A stretch of 64,000 nucleotides of DNA from Clostridium aquiflavi (GTDB lineage Bacteria; Bacillota; Clostridia; Clostridiales; Clostridiaceae), in the NCBI RefSeq assembly GCF_031344075.1, contig NZ_JAVJAN010000007.1, positions 34,057 through 98,056 of the forward strand, written 5' to 3'. The number at the start of each line of letters is the position of its first letter. The stretch's first letter is position 1. Under the pieces are notes generated by a model. It did no database searches, was not told the origin of the DNA, and worked only from the letters and a program-made list of their open reading frames with translations. This document shows positions 52,518 through 60,338 of this stretch, in pieces. The position numbers and the translations under genes are program-made.

Positions 52518-53192
52518 TTGATAAAAATAAAAGATTTATCATTTTCATATACAAACAAATCTGAACTTTTATTAGAGAATATTACACTTGATATACCTGG
52601 TGGTGTTTACTTATCAATACTAGGTGAAAATGGTAGTTGTAAAAGTACATTTATAAAATTGGTACTTGGATTATTAAAACCAACATCAGGTTCAATAACT
52701 TTAGATTTTAATAAAATTTCTTATGTACCTCAAAGATTAGATAATTTTAATTCTCAATTTCCTATAACAGTAAAAGAACTGTTAACAATGCATGCAAAAA
52801 CCATGGGAATTAAAAAAACTACTGAAATAGATGACGTATTAAATAAAGTTAATATGAAAAACTTCAAAAATTCATTAATTGGAAATTTATCTGGAGGGCA
52901 ACAACAAAGAATATTTATTGCAAAAGCCCTTATAGGGAATCCTGATTTAATAATATTAGATGAACCATCAACTGGAGTTGATGAAAAAAGTCAGAATGAA
53001 ATCTATCCTTTATTAAAAAGTTTAAATGAAGATTTAAACAAAACAATTATATCTGTTGAACATAATACAGATGTTGCACTTAAGTATTCTACTCATATTT
53101 TAAAAGTTAATAGTGGTATTCTTACTTTATATACTAAAAAAGAATTTATTAATTATCTTGAATGTGAACATCATAAGTCTTGCGCAATGTAA
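52518..53192 (+). CDS. Metal (zinc/manganese-type) ABC transporter ATP-binding protein
   Basis: The 224-aa ATPase has a Walker A segment LGENGSCKSTFIKLVLG near residue 34 in which the glycine before the lysine is replaced by cysteine, a Q-loop in SYVPQRLDNF near residue 74, the signature NLSGGQQQRIFIAKAL near residue 125, Walker B LIILDEPSTGVD and switch His in VEHNTD. A Cys/His-rich end (ECEHHKSCAM) could bind metal. Overall pattern fits ZnuC/AdcC-type importers. It starts at TTG (52518), 11 bases after AAGGAG. The permease gene follows by 32 bases. No solute-binding protein is encoded here. Confidence 0.88.
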   Translation: MIKIKDLSFSYTNKSELLLENITLDIPGGVYLSILGENGSCKSTFIKLVLGLLKPTSGSITLDFNKISYVPQRLDNFNSQFPITVKELLTMHAKTMGIKKTTEIDDVLNKVNMKNFKNSLIGNLSGGQQQRIFIAKALIGNPDLIILDEPSTGVDEKSQNEIYPLLKSLNEDLNKTIISVEHNTDVALKYSTHILKVNSGILTLYTKKEFINYLECEHHKSCAM

Positions 53193-53224
53193 ATATTTTA
53201 TTAATTTTAGAAAGGTAATTATAT

Positions 53225-54019
53225 ATGTTTGAATTAAGTTTTATGCAAAATGCCTTTATGGCTGGAATTATAGTAGCAATACTTTGTCCATTTATTGGTC
53301 TATTTATTGTTCTTAGAAGAAATTCTATGATCGGAGATACATTATCACACTCATCCTTTGCTGGAGTAGCTATTGGCCTCGTAATAGGAACAAATCCAAT
53401 AATTACTGCTTTTTTATTTACATCACTTTGTGCAATAATAATAGAATTTCTAAGAGATTATTATAAAAAATATTCTGAATTAGTTATGTCTATTGTATTG
53501 ACCTTAAGTTTAGGTATTGCAATTATATTAGTAAGTAGCGGTAAAGCTGTTGCTAAAGTAGATTCTTTTTTATTTGGTAGTATATTAACTGTAACAAGAG
53601 CAGATATTTTGTTAATTGCATTAATTGGTACTGTTTGTATAATACTTTTACTTATAATTTATAATAAATTAATATATGTAACATTTGATGAAAGCGGTGC
53701 TAAAACTGTTGGAATAAATGTTAAACTTATAAATTACATATTTACATTATTAGTTGGTGCAACTATATCTCTTTCTATTCAAATAATGGGAATTTTAGTT
53801 GTTTCATCAATAATGGTAGTTCCTGTAGCAACTGCTATGCAATTAAAAAAGGGGTTTAATAAAACACTAATTTTTTCTATAATCTTTGGGTTAATAGATG
53901 TTATATTAGGTCTAGTTTTATCATATTATCTTAATAGCGCTCCTGGAGGAACAATTGCTTTAACTTCAGTAATAATGCTAATATTAACTTTAATTTTTAC
54001 TTCTAACAAAAATCATTAA
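53225..54019 (+). CDS. Metal ABC transporter permease (ZnuB/ABC-3 family)
   Basis: The 264-aa permease has about eight membrane helices and the ABC-3 family pattern: MAGIIVAILCPFIGLFIVLRRNSMIGDTLSHSSFAGVAIG near the start (in segments of this order), LLVGATISLSIQIMGILVVSSIMVVPVATAMQL near residue 185 and the LNSAPGGTIALTSV end. It forms the membrane channel for zinc or manganese import with the preceding ATPase. AAAGG lies nine bases before the ATG. A strong terminator follows. The metal cannot be assigned from sequence. Confidence 0.9.
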   Translation: MFELSFMQNAFMAGIIVAILCPFIGLFIVLRRNSMIGDTLSHSSFAGVAIGLVIGTNPIITAFLFTSLCAIIIEFLRDYYKKYSELVMSIVLTLSLGIAIILVSSGKAVAKVDSFLFGSILTVTRADILLIALIGTVCIILLLIIYNKLIYVTFDESGAKTVGINVKLINYIFTLLVGATISLSIQIMGILVVSSIMVVPVATAMQLKKGFNKTLIFSIIFGLIDVILGLVLSYYLNSAPGGTIALTSVIMLILTLIFTSNKNH

Positions 54020-54031
54020 AACATAGGTAAT

Positions 54032-54086
54032 AAAAAATGCTACATAAACATTTATTTTAAAAATAAATTCTTATGTAGCATTTTTT
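54032..54086 (+). terminator. Rho-independent terminator after the metal permease
   Basis: AAAAAATGCTACATAA and TTATGTAGCATTTTTT are perfectly complementary (16 bp) with a 23-base loop, ending in a T run. It is suited to both strands. Confidence 0.88.
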
Positions 54087-54267
54087 ATTTAGTTCTGTTT
54101 TATTAGTATTATCAATAATTTAATATTCTTAAAGCAAAATCCTATCCTTTATCCCACATAGATATCATCTATAATTTTAATAATGGAAAAACGCTTTTAA
54201 AATAACGATTTTTTTAATTCTCAATACTTTATAAACTCAATTTGAAGTTAAGAACTCTATCTATACT

Positions 54268-54681
54268 TTACTTATTTTTTTTGCACTCTTGACATACACC
54301 TTTAAGAATAAGGTTATGTTCTGTTAATGTAAAACCAGTTTTGTTTTCTACAAGTTCTTGTATTTGAATCATAGGACATGGAATCTCAACTTCTTTATGA
54401 CAAATATCACATTTTAAAAAATGCATATGAGTCTTTTTCTTTAATTTATAAGAAAATACTCCATCTTCAAGAACAATTTTATCAATTATATCTTTTTCTT
54501 CAAATAACTCTAATGTTCTATAAATAGTACTTAAATTAATATTTATATTATCACATCTACATATTTGATATATTTTTTCTGCACTCAAACTATTATTAGA
54601 AATTCTTAATATTTCTAATATCTCAATTCTTCCTTTGGTTACTTTTATATTCTTATTTTTTAAAAACTCTTTTAAATCCAT
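54268..54681 (-). CDS. Fur-family metal-dependent regulator
   Basis: The 137-aa protein has the N-terminal winged helix (LKNKNIKVTKGRIEILEIL near residue 7, NLSTIYRTLELFEEKDII near residue 52) and a C-terminal domain with a His motif (KKKTHMHFLKCDICHKEVEIPC near residue 81) and two Cys pairs, CDIC and CQEC, that make the structural zinc site. Whether it is Fur, Zur or PerR is not decided by these residues. The nearby metal importer (convergent) and the mntP-like gene (upstream, same strand) suggest zinc or manganese control. GGGGAT precedes the ATG by about ten bases. Confidence 0.88.
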   Translation of the reverse strand: MDLKEFLKNKNIKVTKGRIEILEILRISNNSLSAEKIYQICRCDNININLSTIYRTLELFEEKDIIDKIVLEDGVFSYKLKKKTHMHFLKCDICHKEVEIPCPMIQIQELVENKTGFTLTEHNLILKGVCQECKKNK

Positions 54682-54693
54682 TAGTCTATCCCC

Positions 54694-54717
54694 TAATAAA
54701 CATTCTTAAGTTTATTA
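54694..54717. promoter_or_regulatory. Inverted repeat just upstream of the Fur-family gene
   Basis: TAATAAAC and GTTTATTA flank ATTCTTAA, ending 13 bases before the ATG. It could be an autoregulatory operator or a short terminator of the mntP-like gene. Confidence 0.4.
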
Positions 54718-54743
54718 TAACACATGATTATTAAAGAACTATA

Positions 54744-55295
54744 CTAAAAGAATACCATTTTTAATCCAAATAATATTAATATAACTCCTGCTAAAAAATC
54801 AGCATATTTACTTATAAAACTAATCTTTCTTATATATTTACATAAAAACAATCCACTTAAACATATTATCAATGTTATAAGCCCTATAAGCAAAGAATCT
54901 AATATAAGAAGTAAACTATTGTTTAAATTATGAAGAGTAGTAAATCCAACAACTAACGCATCTATGCTTACAGATACTCCTAGTATTATACAAGTACTAC
55001 TCTTCTCTAATACATCATTTTTCTCATTATTCAATCCATCAAACATCATAAGTATACCTATAATAAAAAGTATTATACCACCTGCCAAAGAAGATATATT
55101 TACAATATAGAGATCAAATAAATATCCTATAGTACCTCCAACATAAGTAAACAAAAACTGAAAAAAAGCAAATGACAGTATAAATTTTATTTTATTTCTG
55201 TAAGTAAGTATAGAATTTAATCCTATACTCAGTGTTACGCCAAACGCATCCATAGCTAATATAATTCCTATTAATATAACTTCGCTTAAACCCAT
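54744..55295 (-). CDS. mntP: MntP-like manganese efflux pump
   Basis: The 183-aa membrane protein has six helices in two homologous halves with the family's acidic pairs: AMDAFGVTLSIGLN near residue 14 and GVSVSIDALVVGFTT near residue 106, the membrane aspartates needed for Mn(II) export, plus GGIILFIIGILMMFDG. The ATG at 55295 is eight bases after AAGGAAAG; a GTG three codons earlier is less likely. It lies 62 bases before the fur-like gene on the same strand. Manganese is known from the family; other divalent metals are possible. Confidence 0.85.
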   Translation of the reverse strand: MGLSEVILIGIILAMDAFGVTLSIGLNSILTYRNKIKFILSFAFFQFLFTYVGGTIGYLFDLYIVNISSLAGGIILFIIGILMMFDGLNNEKNDVLEKSSTCIILGVSVSIDALVVGFTTLHNLNNSLLLILDSLLIGLITLIICLSGLFLCKYIRKISFISKYADFLAGVILILFGLKMVFF

Positions 55296-55513
55296 AATAA
55301 TCACTTTCCTTATATCTATTAAAATTACTATCTATAATAATAATTATTATTATGAAACTGAAAATATATGCAAAAATAATTAATTAATTTAATATTTATC
55401 AAAAAAACTATTTATTTAATGTACTTTTTGTTGTATATTATTAAATAGAGTATTACTAATAAGTAAATAGTATATCACATTTATACTATTATGTTTTAAA
55501 AAGGAGCGTTTTT

Positions 55514-56731
55514 ATGTCTAATTGTATTATTGCACAATCTGGTGGTCCAACTTCTGTTATTAATTCTAGTGTAGTAGGATTAATACACGCTAACAAGTCA
55601 CTTAAAGTTTTTGATAAGGTCTATGGTGGCTTAAATGGTATTGAAGGAATTTTAAATAAAAATATAATTGATCTTACCTTAATTAATGAAGATGAATTAC
55701 AAACTTTTAGATATACACCATCTTCTGGGTTAGGATCTTGTAGATATAAATTACAAAATCCCGATAATTCTTGTGATGAATATGAAAATTTAATAAAAAT
55801 ATTAAAAGAATATGATATAACTTCATTTTTTTATGTAGGTGGAAATGATTCAATGGATACAATTGCCAAACTTTCTGCTTATTCTAAAAAAAATAATATT
55901 GATATAAAATTTATAGGAATTCCTAAAACCATTGATAATGATTTAATGTTTACAGATCATACACCTGGTTTTGGTAGCGCAGCAAAGTTCATTACAACAT
56001 CAGTATTAGAAACTTATCTAGATTCTTCAGTTTATATAAATAATGGTATATTTATATTAGAGACTATGGGACGAGACACAGGTTGGCTAGCAGCTTCAGC
56101 TTGCATAGCAAAAATAGATAACAAACCTGTTGCTGATTTCATTTATCTTCCTGAAGCTGTTTTTGATAAATACCAATTTATAAATGATGTTAGAGAAAGA
56201 TTTAAAAAACAAAATAAAGTTTATATTGTTGTATCAGAAGGTATTAAAGATGAAACTGGTAAATTTATATCTGAATTCCAATGTGTTTCTAATGATAATT
56301 TTGGACATGCCCAATTAGGTGGTGTTAGTAAGTATCTAAGAAGTTTACTTCTTGATGCTGGTATAACTAAAAGAGTAAAGGCTTTAGAACTAGGAATTTT
56401 ACAACGTTGTGCTATGCACTTTGCATCTGATTCTGATTTAAATGAAGCTTATAATGTTGGTTATGTAGCTTTACAAAGTGCAGCAAATAATGAAAGTGGT
56501 AAAATGGTTGCTATAAAACGTGAAGATTCTAAAGACTATAAATCATCTTATTTCTTAGTAGACGCTGATAAAGTAGCTAATAATGTTAGGTACTTTCCTT
56601 CTGAATGGATTAATGAGGATGGAAACTTTTTAAAAGAAGAAGCTTGTGAGTATTTTTCACCATTAGTAAAGAATATTCCTAATTTAAAACTAGAAAATAA
56701 CTTACCACAATATAAAGTTTTTAATGTCTAA
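55514..56731 (+). CDS. pfp: Phosphofructokinase, PPi-dependent type
   Basis: The 405-aa glycolytic enzyme phosphorylates fructose 6-phosphate. It has the N-terminal AQSGGPTSVINSSVVGLI loop, YVGGNDSMDT near residue 108, IGIPKTIDNDLMFTDHTPGFGSA near residue 138, and ILETMGRDTGWLAASA near residue 186. GGNDS in place of GGDGS, and Lys in PKTIDND where ATP enzymes have Gly, point to pyrophosphate as donor. AAGGAG precedes the ATG by seven bases. It is a single-gene unit with terminators after it. The donor assignment is from motif knowledge, not proven. Confidence 0.86.
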   Translation: MSNCIIAQSGGPTSVINSSVVGLIHANKSLKVFDKVYGGLNGIEGILNKNIIDLTLINEDELQTFRYTPSSGLGSCRYKLQNPDNSCDEYENLIKILKEYDITSFFYVGGNDSMDTIAKLSAYSKKNNIDIKFIGIPKTIDNDLMFTDHTPGFGSAAKFITTSVLETYLDSSVYINNGIFILETMGRDTGWLAASACIAKIDNKPVADFIYLPEAVFDKYQFINDVRERFKKQNKVYIVVSEGIKDETGKFISEFQCVSNDNFGHAQLGGVSKYLRSLLLDAGITKRVKALELGILQRCAMHFASDSDLNEAYNVGYVALQSAANNESGKMVAIKREDSKDYKSSYFLVDADKVANNVRYFPSEWINEDGNFLKEEACEYFSPLVKNIPNLKLENNLPQYKVFNV

Positions 56732-56743
56732 TTATGTTTAACT

Positions 56744-56785
56744 GAGTAAAAGAGTTATTAAACTCAAACTAATAACTCTCTTACT
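56744..56785 (+). terminator. Terminator after the PPi-PFK gene
   Basis: AGAGTTATTA (56751-56760) and TAATAACTCT (56770-56779) pair around nine bases, extended by AGTAA/TTACT, with ATAAAAA following. It lies 20 bases past the stop. Confidence 0.72.
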
Positions 56786-56820
56786 ATAAAAATCTAATAT
56801 AACCAAGATTTCATATTATC

Positions 56821-56863
56821 TAAATAATGAACTTTTAGAATATATCTAAAAGTTCATTATTTA
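56821..56863 (-). terminator. 19-bp terminator hairpin overlapping the class V aminotransferase stop
   Basis: TAAATAATGAACTTTTAGA and TCTAAAAGTTCATTATTTA are perfectly complementary with a five-base loop. The right arm contains the stop codon (56861-56863) of the minus-strand gene. It also lies after the PFK gene and may block transcripts from both sides. Confidence 0.8.
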
Positions 56864-58168
56864 TAAAGTTAAATTTCCTCTTGCAATATCTTCTACTGTA
56901 TTTAAAAAGAAATCTATTTCCTTTTCTGTATTATATACTGCAAAACTTACTCTAATCATTCCTGGCATTCTTTTTGTTTCGTCATTTAAAAAAGAACTTG
57001 CTTCTTCTTCGCTTATTCCCATAAGCCTTCTACAATAAGGATGTGCACAAAACCATCCATGCCTTACTGCTATTCCACGCTTCTTAGCTAATATTTCAGC
57101 TACTTCTTTGTCATAAAATTCATTTATATTAAAAACAGCTATTCCAAGCCTATCATAAATATTAAAAGTATCACCGTAATTAATTATTTGTGGAATGCTT
57201 TCAAGGCCTTGCAACATTCTTTTTAAAAGAACTTTCTCATGTTCTTCAATAAATTGATATCCTATATCCCTTAATTCTCTTAATGAATTTATTAAAGACA
57301 TTACTCCTAAAAAATTTGGAGTCCCTGCTTCATTTTTTTCTGGTGGCTTAAGATAAGTTACTTCATTATCTAAAACCAGCTCCACTGTTCCTCCACCTGA
57401 ATAGTCTGGAAGAGAATTTATAAAATCTTCTTTTAAACCTATTATTACACCTATTCCAAATGGAGAATATATTTTATGAGAAGAAAATACTAAAAAGTCT
57501 ATATCCTCTTCTTTTGAATTTCCGCTAATACTAATTTTTTTATGAGCTACAAGTTGAGCTGCATCTACTATTAATTTAGCACCATATTGATGAACTATTT
57601 TGGCTATTTCATGAATATTGTTTATATATCCAGTTACATTAGATGCACCAGTTAGGGATACATATTTTATTTTTCCAAGATTACTTTTTAACTTTTCTTC
57701 TAACTCTTCAATTTTTAATCTTCCTTCTTTATTAACTTCTATATAATCAACTTTTCCTCTATTTCTCCAAGGCAAATCATTTGAATGATGCTCCATTCTT
57801 GATATAAGAACAATTTCATCATCTTTTTTAATTAATGTTTTAGCAAGTTTATTTAAAGCTTCTGTTGTATTATTAACATAGATTACAACATATTTATCTC
57901 TATTTTTTATATTAAAAAAATCCATTAAAAATTTTTTTGATTCATAATATAACTCAGTAGTTATTTCCGCTTTTTGACCTGTACCTCTGCCTATAGATGC
58001 GTAAGTTTTACTGAGTTTTTTCATATATGAAAAATTAGATTTAAAAGTAGGTGTAGTTGCTGCATTATCAAAATTTATTGAATTTATGCCATGACCTCTA
58101 TAATCATAAACTTTTTCATCTATTCCAAGAAATAAATCTCTAACGTTCTCCTCATTTTTTATCCTCAT
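56861..58168 (-). CDS. Class V aminotransferase-fold PLP enzyme (cysteine-desulfurase-like)
   Basis: The 435-aa protein resembles the SufS/CsdA group: NFDNAATTPTFKS near residue 34, VISRMEHHSNDLPWR near residue 124, DAAQLVAHKKISI near residue 203, PLP-lysine in VFSSHKIYSPFGIGV near residue 230, and a Cys in AVRHGWFCAHPYCRRLMG near residue 380 in the position of the desulfurase nucleophile. It has no SufU or IscU partner here and an N-terminal extension of about 30 residues, so the substrate is open. The ATG at 58168 is six bases after GGAGGAG; ORF-extending TTG and ATG codons overlap that site. Confidence 0.82.
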   Translation of the reverse strand: MRIKNEENVRDLFLGIDEKVYDYRGHGINSINFDNAATTPTFKSNFSYMKKLSKTYASIGRGTGQKAEITTELYYESKKFLMDFFNIKNRDKYVVIYVNNTTEALNKLAKTLIKKDDEIVLISRMEHHSNDLPWRNRGKVDYIEVNKEGRLKIEELEEKLKSNLGKIKYVSLTGASNVTGYINNIHEIAKIVHQYGAKLIVDAAQLVAHKKISISGNSKEEDIDFLVFSSHKIYSPFGIGVIIGLKEDFINSLPDYSGGGTVELVLDNEVTYLKPPEKNEAGTPNFLGVMSLINSLRELRDIGYQFIEEHEKVLLKRMLQGLESIPQIINYGDTFNIYDRLGIAVFNINEFYDKEVAEILAKKRGIAVRHGWFCAHPYCRRLMGISEEEASSFLNDETKRMPGMIRVSFAVYNTEKEIDFFLNTVEDIARGNLTL

Positions 58169-58261
58169 ATACATCTCCTCCAATATATCCTATTCAAATG
58201 TAGCTTTTATTGTGTCACCAAGGAATGTAGTTAATTTAAGTAATATATATGTATATAAATT

Positions 58262-58270
58262 CATATTATA
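58262..58270 (+). promoter_or_regulatory. Weak sporulation-type -10 element upstream of the 58338 gene
   Basis: CATATTATA fits the SigK -10 pattern CATAnnnTA, about 65 bases before the ATG. No matching -35 was seen, so this is only a hint. Confidence 0.22.
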
Positions 58271-58337
58271 AAGTGTAACAAATAGTCTTTTATAGTCATA
58301 TAGTTATTAAGATAATATATGGAGGTATTGTAAAAAA

Positions 58338-58862
58338 ATGAAACCTGATAAAAAATATATGAATATTAAATGTAATAATGACTTTGATTACAATTTTATG
58401 CCACTACAAAACATTTTTAATTTTCGCTGTAATCATTCATCATTAACACCCCTTTTTAAGGTTAATAATTCTCTCTTCGATAATGAACCTGATCATAATT
58501 TTAGAGGTGATATTAATTCTTCAGACTTATTTCCAGATGAAACTGTTGAATCTGAGCTATACTGTTATGTTAATGAATTAAATGAAAATTGTCACACAAA
58601 AAATCATGCTATAAAAGAAGAAAATCCCTCTGAATTGACTCCTGATAAAATATTAAGAGGTTTTGATTTAGATTTAAATGAAAATGAAGATTTAGAGCGT
58701 GCTAAGCCCGATAATGATGTAAATAGAATTTATTTAAGAATTGAAAAAAATAATCCTAATATATTGAATACACTTTTACGTTATGGTATTCCTTATCCAA
58801 TGGCTAGGATGATTATTAAAAGAATAATAACATTGTCACTACAATATTGTGAAAAAAGGTAG
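58338..58862 (+). CDS. Hypothetical acidic protein paired with the DUF4397 gene
   Basis: The 174-aa protein is not recognised. It is rich in Asn and Asp (residues about 10-60), acidic in the middle (DLDLNENEDLE near residue 112) and has a more basic, helical end, NTLLRYGIPYPMARMIIKRIITLS. Three or four cysteines are spread through it. There is no signal peptide or membrane helix. GGAGG lies about 11 bases before the ATG. The DUF4397 gene starts ten bases after its stop, so both are on one transcript. A role in spore coat or surface structure is possible but not shown. Confidence 0.65.
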   Translation: MKPDKKYMNIKCNNDFDYNFMPLQNIFNFRCNHSSLTPLFKVNNSLFDNEPDHNFRGDINSSDLFPDETVESELYCYVNELNENCHTKNHAIKEENPSELTPDKILRGFDLDLNENEDLERAKPDNDVNRIYLRIEKNNPNILNTLLRYGIPYPMARMIIKRIITLSLQYCEKR

Positions 58863-58872
58863 GTGAAATTAT

Positions 58873-59493
58873 ATGTTTTTATTTAGAAATTCCTTACCTG
58901 ATATAGAATCTAATGTAAGGTTTATACATGCTATTCCTGAATCTTTAAGTGTTGATATTTATGCAAATGATAAACCACTATATTCTAATATCTCATTTGG
59001 AGAAGTTTCAAATTATATAAATATAGCTCCCGGTAAATATGATATTAAATTATATAAGGCCTATACTTATGACACTCCCCTTATATCTAAAACTATAGAA
59101 ATATTACCACTCTCGTATTCAACTATAAATATAACTTATGAAAATAAAGAAGTAGCATTTTTTAAATTAGATGATGGTGAATTTGAAGCTAATCCGTTAC
59201 TATCATATGTAAGATTTATTAATCTTTCACCAAACTTATCTGGTATTTCTTTATCATTACCAGATGGACCACTTTTATTCGATGAAATTCCTTACTTAGA
59301 GACAACAGATTACTATCCTGTATCTCCTGGAATATATAATTTTGTTGTATCAGATAAAAATAATTTTAGTAAATTTATAAGTAATATTAATTTAGAAAAA
59401 AATATGTTCATAACAATTTATATAGTTGGAATTTTTAATGACACGCCTAGAATAGGATATATCCTCACTAAAGATGCTTATAGACAAAAGTAA
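58873..59493 (+). CDS. DUF4397 domain protein
   Basis: The 206-aa protein has two DUF4397 beta-sandwich repeats: NVRFIHAIPESLSVDIYAND (residue about 14) with FGEVSNYINIAPGKYDIKLY, and YVRFINLSPNLSGISLSLPD (residue about 116) with ETTDYYPVSPGIYNFVV. The domain is usually found on exported or cell-surface proteins, yet here there is no signal peptide, sorting motif or membrane helix; many clostridial members are like this. Its function is unknown. It is preceded by AGGTGA seven bases upstream and followed by a terminator. Confidence 0.85.
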   Translation: MFLFRNSLPDIESNVRFIHAIPESLSVDIYANDKPLYSNISFGEVSNYINIAPGKYDIKLYKAYTYDTPLISKTIEILPLSYSTINITYENKEVAFFKLDDGEFEANPLLSYVRFINLSPNLSGISLSLPDGPLLFDEIPYLETTDYYPVSPGIYNFVVSDKNNFSKFISNINLEKNMFITIYIVGIFNDTPRIGYILTKDAYRQK

Positions 59494-59503
59494 TTTTATA
59501 AAT

Positions 59504-59548
59504 AATACCTATCTTAATATATTTAATCTATATTTTAAGATAGGTATT
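59504..59548 (+). terminator. Rho-independent terminator after the DUF4397 gene
   Basis: AATACCTATCTTAA and TTAAGATAGGTATT pair perfectly (14 bp) with TTAAATTT after it, 11 bases past the stop. Confidence 0.78.
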
Positions 59549-59557
59549 TTAAATTTA

Positions 59558-59600
59558 GGTTCTGTTTTAGCAAAGTTTTAATATATGCATAAGCAAAGCT
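59558..59600. repeat. Family C repeat arm, diverged
   Basis: GGTTCTGTTTTAGCAAAGTTTTAATATATGCATAAGCAAA follows the pattern of the left end of the 49110-49195 element (TTTTAGYARAGTGTTGATATAT..CATAAGTAAA) with several changes. It lies between the DUF4397 terminator and the tetR gene end. Confidence 0.4.
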
Positions 59601-59616
59601 AAATGGAGCTTAACTT

Positions 59617-60231
59617 TTAAACCTTTATCATAGCTAAAATTTTCTTAAATAAAATAGGCTTGATAGTATCTATATCAGTAGGTTCTTTAAATATTATCGT
59701 TGTAAAGCATACACTTCCTACCAATTCTATTATCATAAACAAAGTCATTTCAGCTTCTTCTTTTGACATACCAGAGTTAACTAGATTTTTTATAAAATTA
59801 TCTACTACCTTATTTACATTATAATATTCCTCTGGCTTTAATATATTTTTCCTATAAAGTCCCCAAGAAATGTTTTTATTTATAATTTTAAGAAGTAACT
59901 TATTGTGTTTTAAATTTTCTATTATGTAATTTATAAAAAATAAAACTCTTTCTGAAAAATCCTCTATTTCTTCATTAGTGGTTTCATTCATAGCCTCTTT
60001 TAATAACTTGTTGCTCTTTTTTAATATAAGTTTATTTAAAAGATCATGTTTATCATTAAAATATAAATAAAATGTACCTTTTGCTATTCCAGCTTTATTT
60101 ACAATATCACTTATAGAAGTCTTCTCAATTCCTTGTGTTAAAAACAGTTCATATGCTGAATCAAATAACTGTTTTTCCTTTAATTGTTTCTTTACACTAA
60201 CCTTATCAATCTTTTCGTCATATAAGTTCAT
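59617..60231 (-). CDS. TetR/AcrR-family transcriptional regulator
   Basis: The 204-aa repressor has a TetR-type N-terminal helix-turn-helix: IEKTSISDIVNKAGIAKGTFYLYFNDKHDLLN near residues 35-66. The C-terminal ligand-binding half is helical and includes MIIELVGSVCFTTIIF. It is divergent from the ABC-F gene, with starts 107 bases apart, the usual setting for a repressor that controls itself and its neighbour. TAATAAAATAG-type inverted sequence CTATT/AATAG near 60274-60288 could be its operator. The ligand is unknown. Confidence 0.88.
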   Translation of the reverse strand: MNLYDEKIDKVSVKKQLKEKQLFDSAYELFLTQGIEKTSISDIVNKAGIAKGTFYLYFNDKHDLLNKLILKKSNKLLKEAMNETTNEEIEDFSERVLFFINYIIENLKHNKLLLKIINKNISWGLYRKNILKPEEYYNVNKVVDNFIKNLVNSGMSKEEAEMTLFMIIELVGSVCFTTIIFKEPTDIDTIKPILFKKILAMIKV

Positions 60232-60338
60232 TTATAATTCCTCCAAAGATTATTCCTTAAATTGATATACCTATTATAAAATAGTATAATTATATAATAT
60301 ACATTTAATTATAACAATAAAACATTGGAGGATAAATA

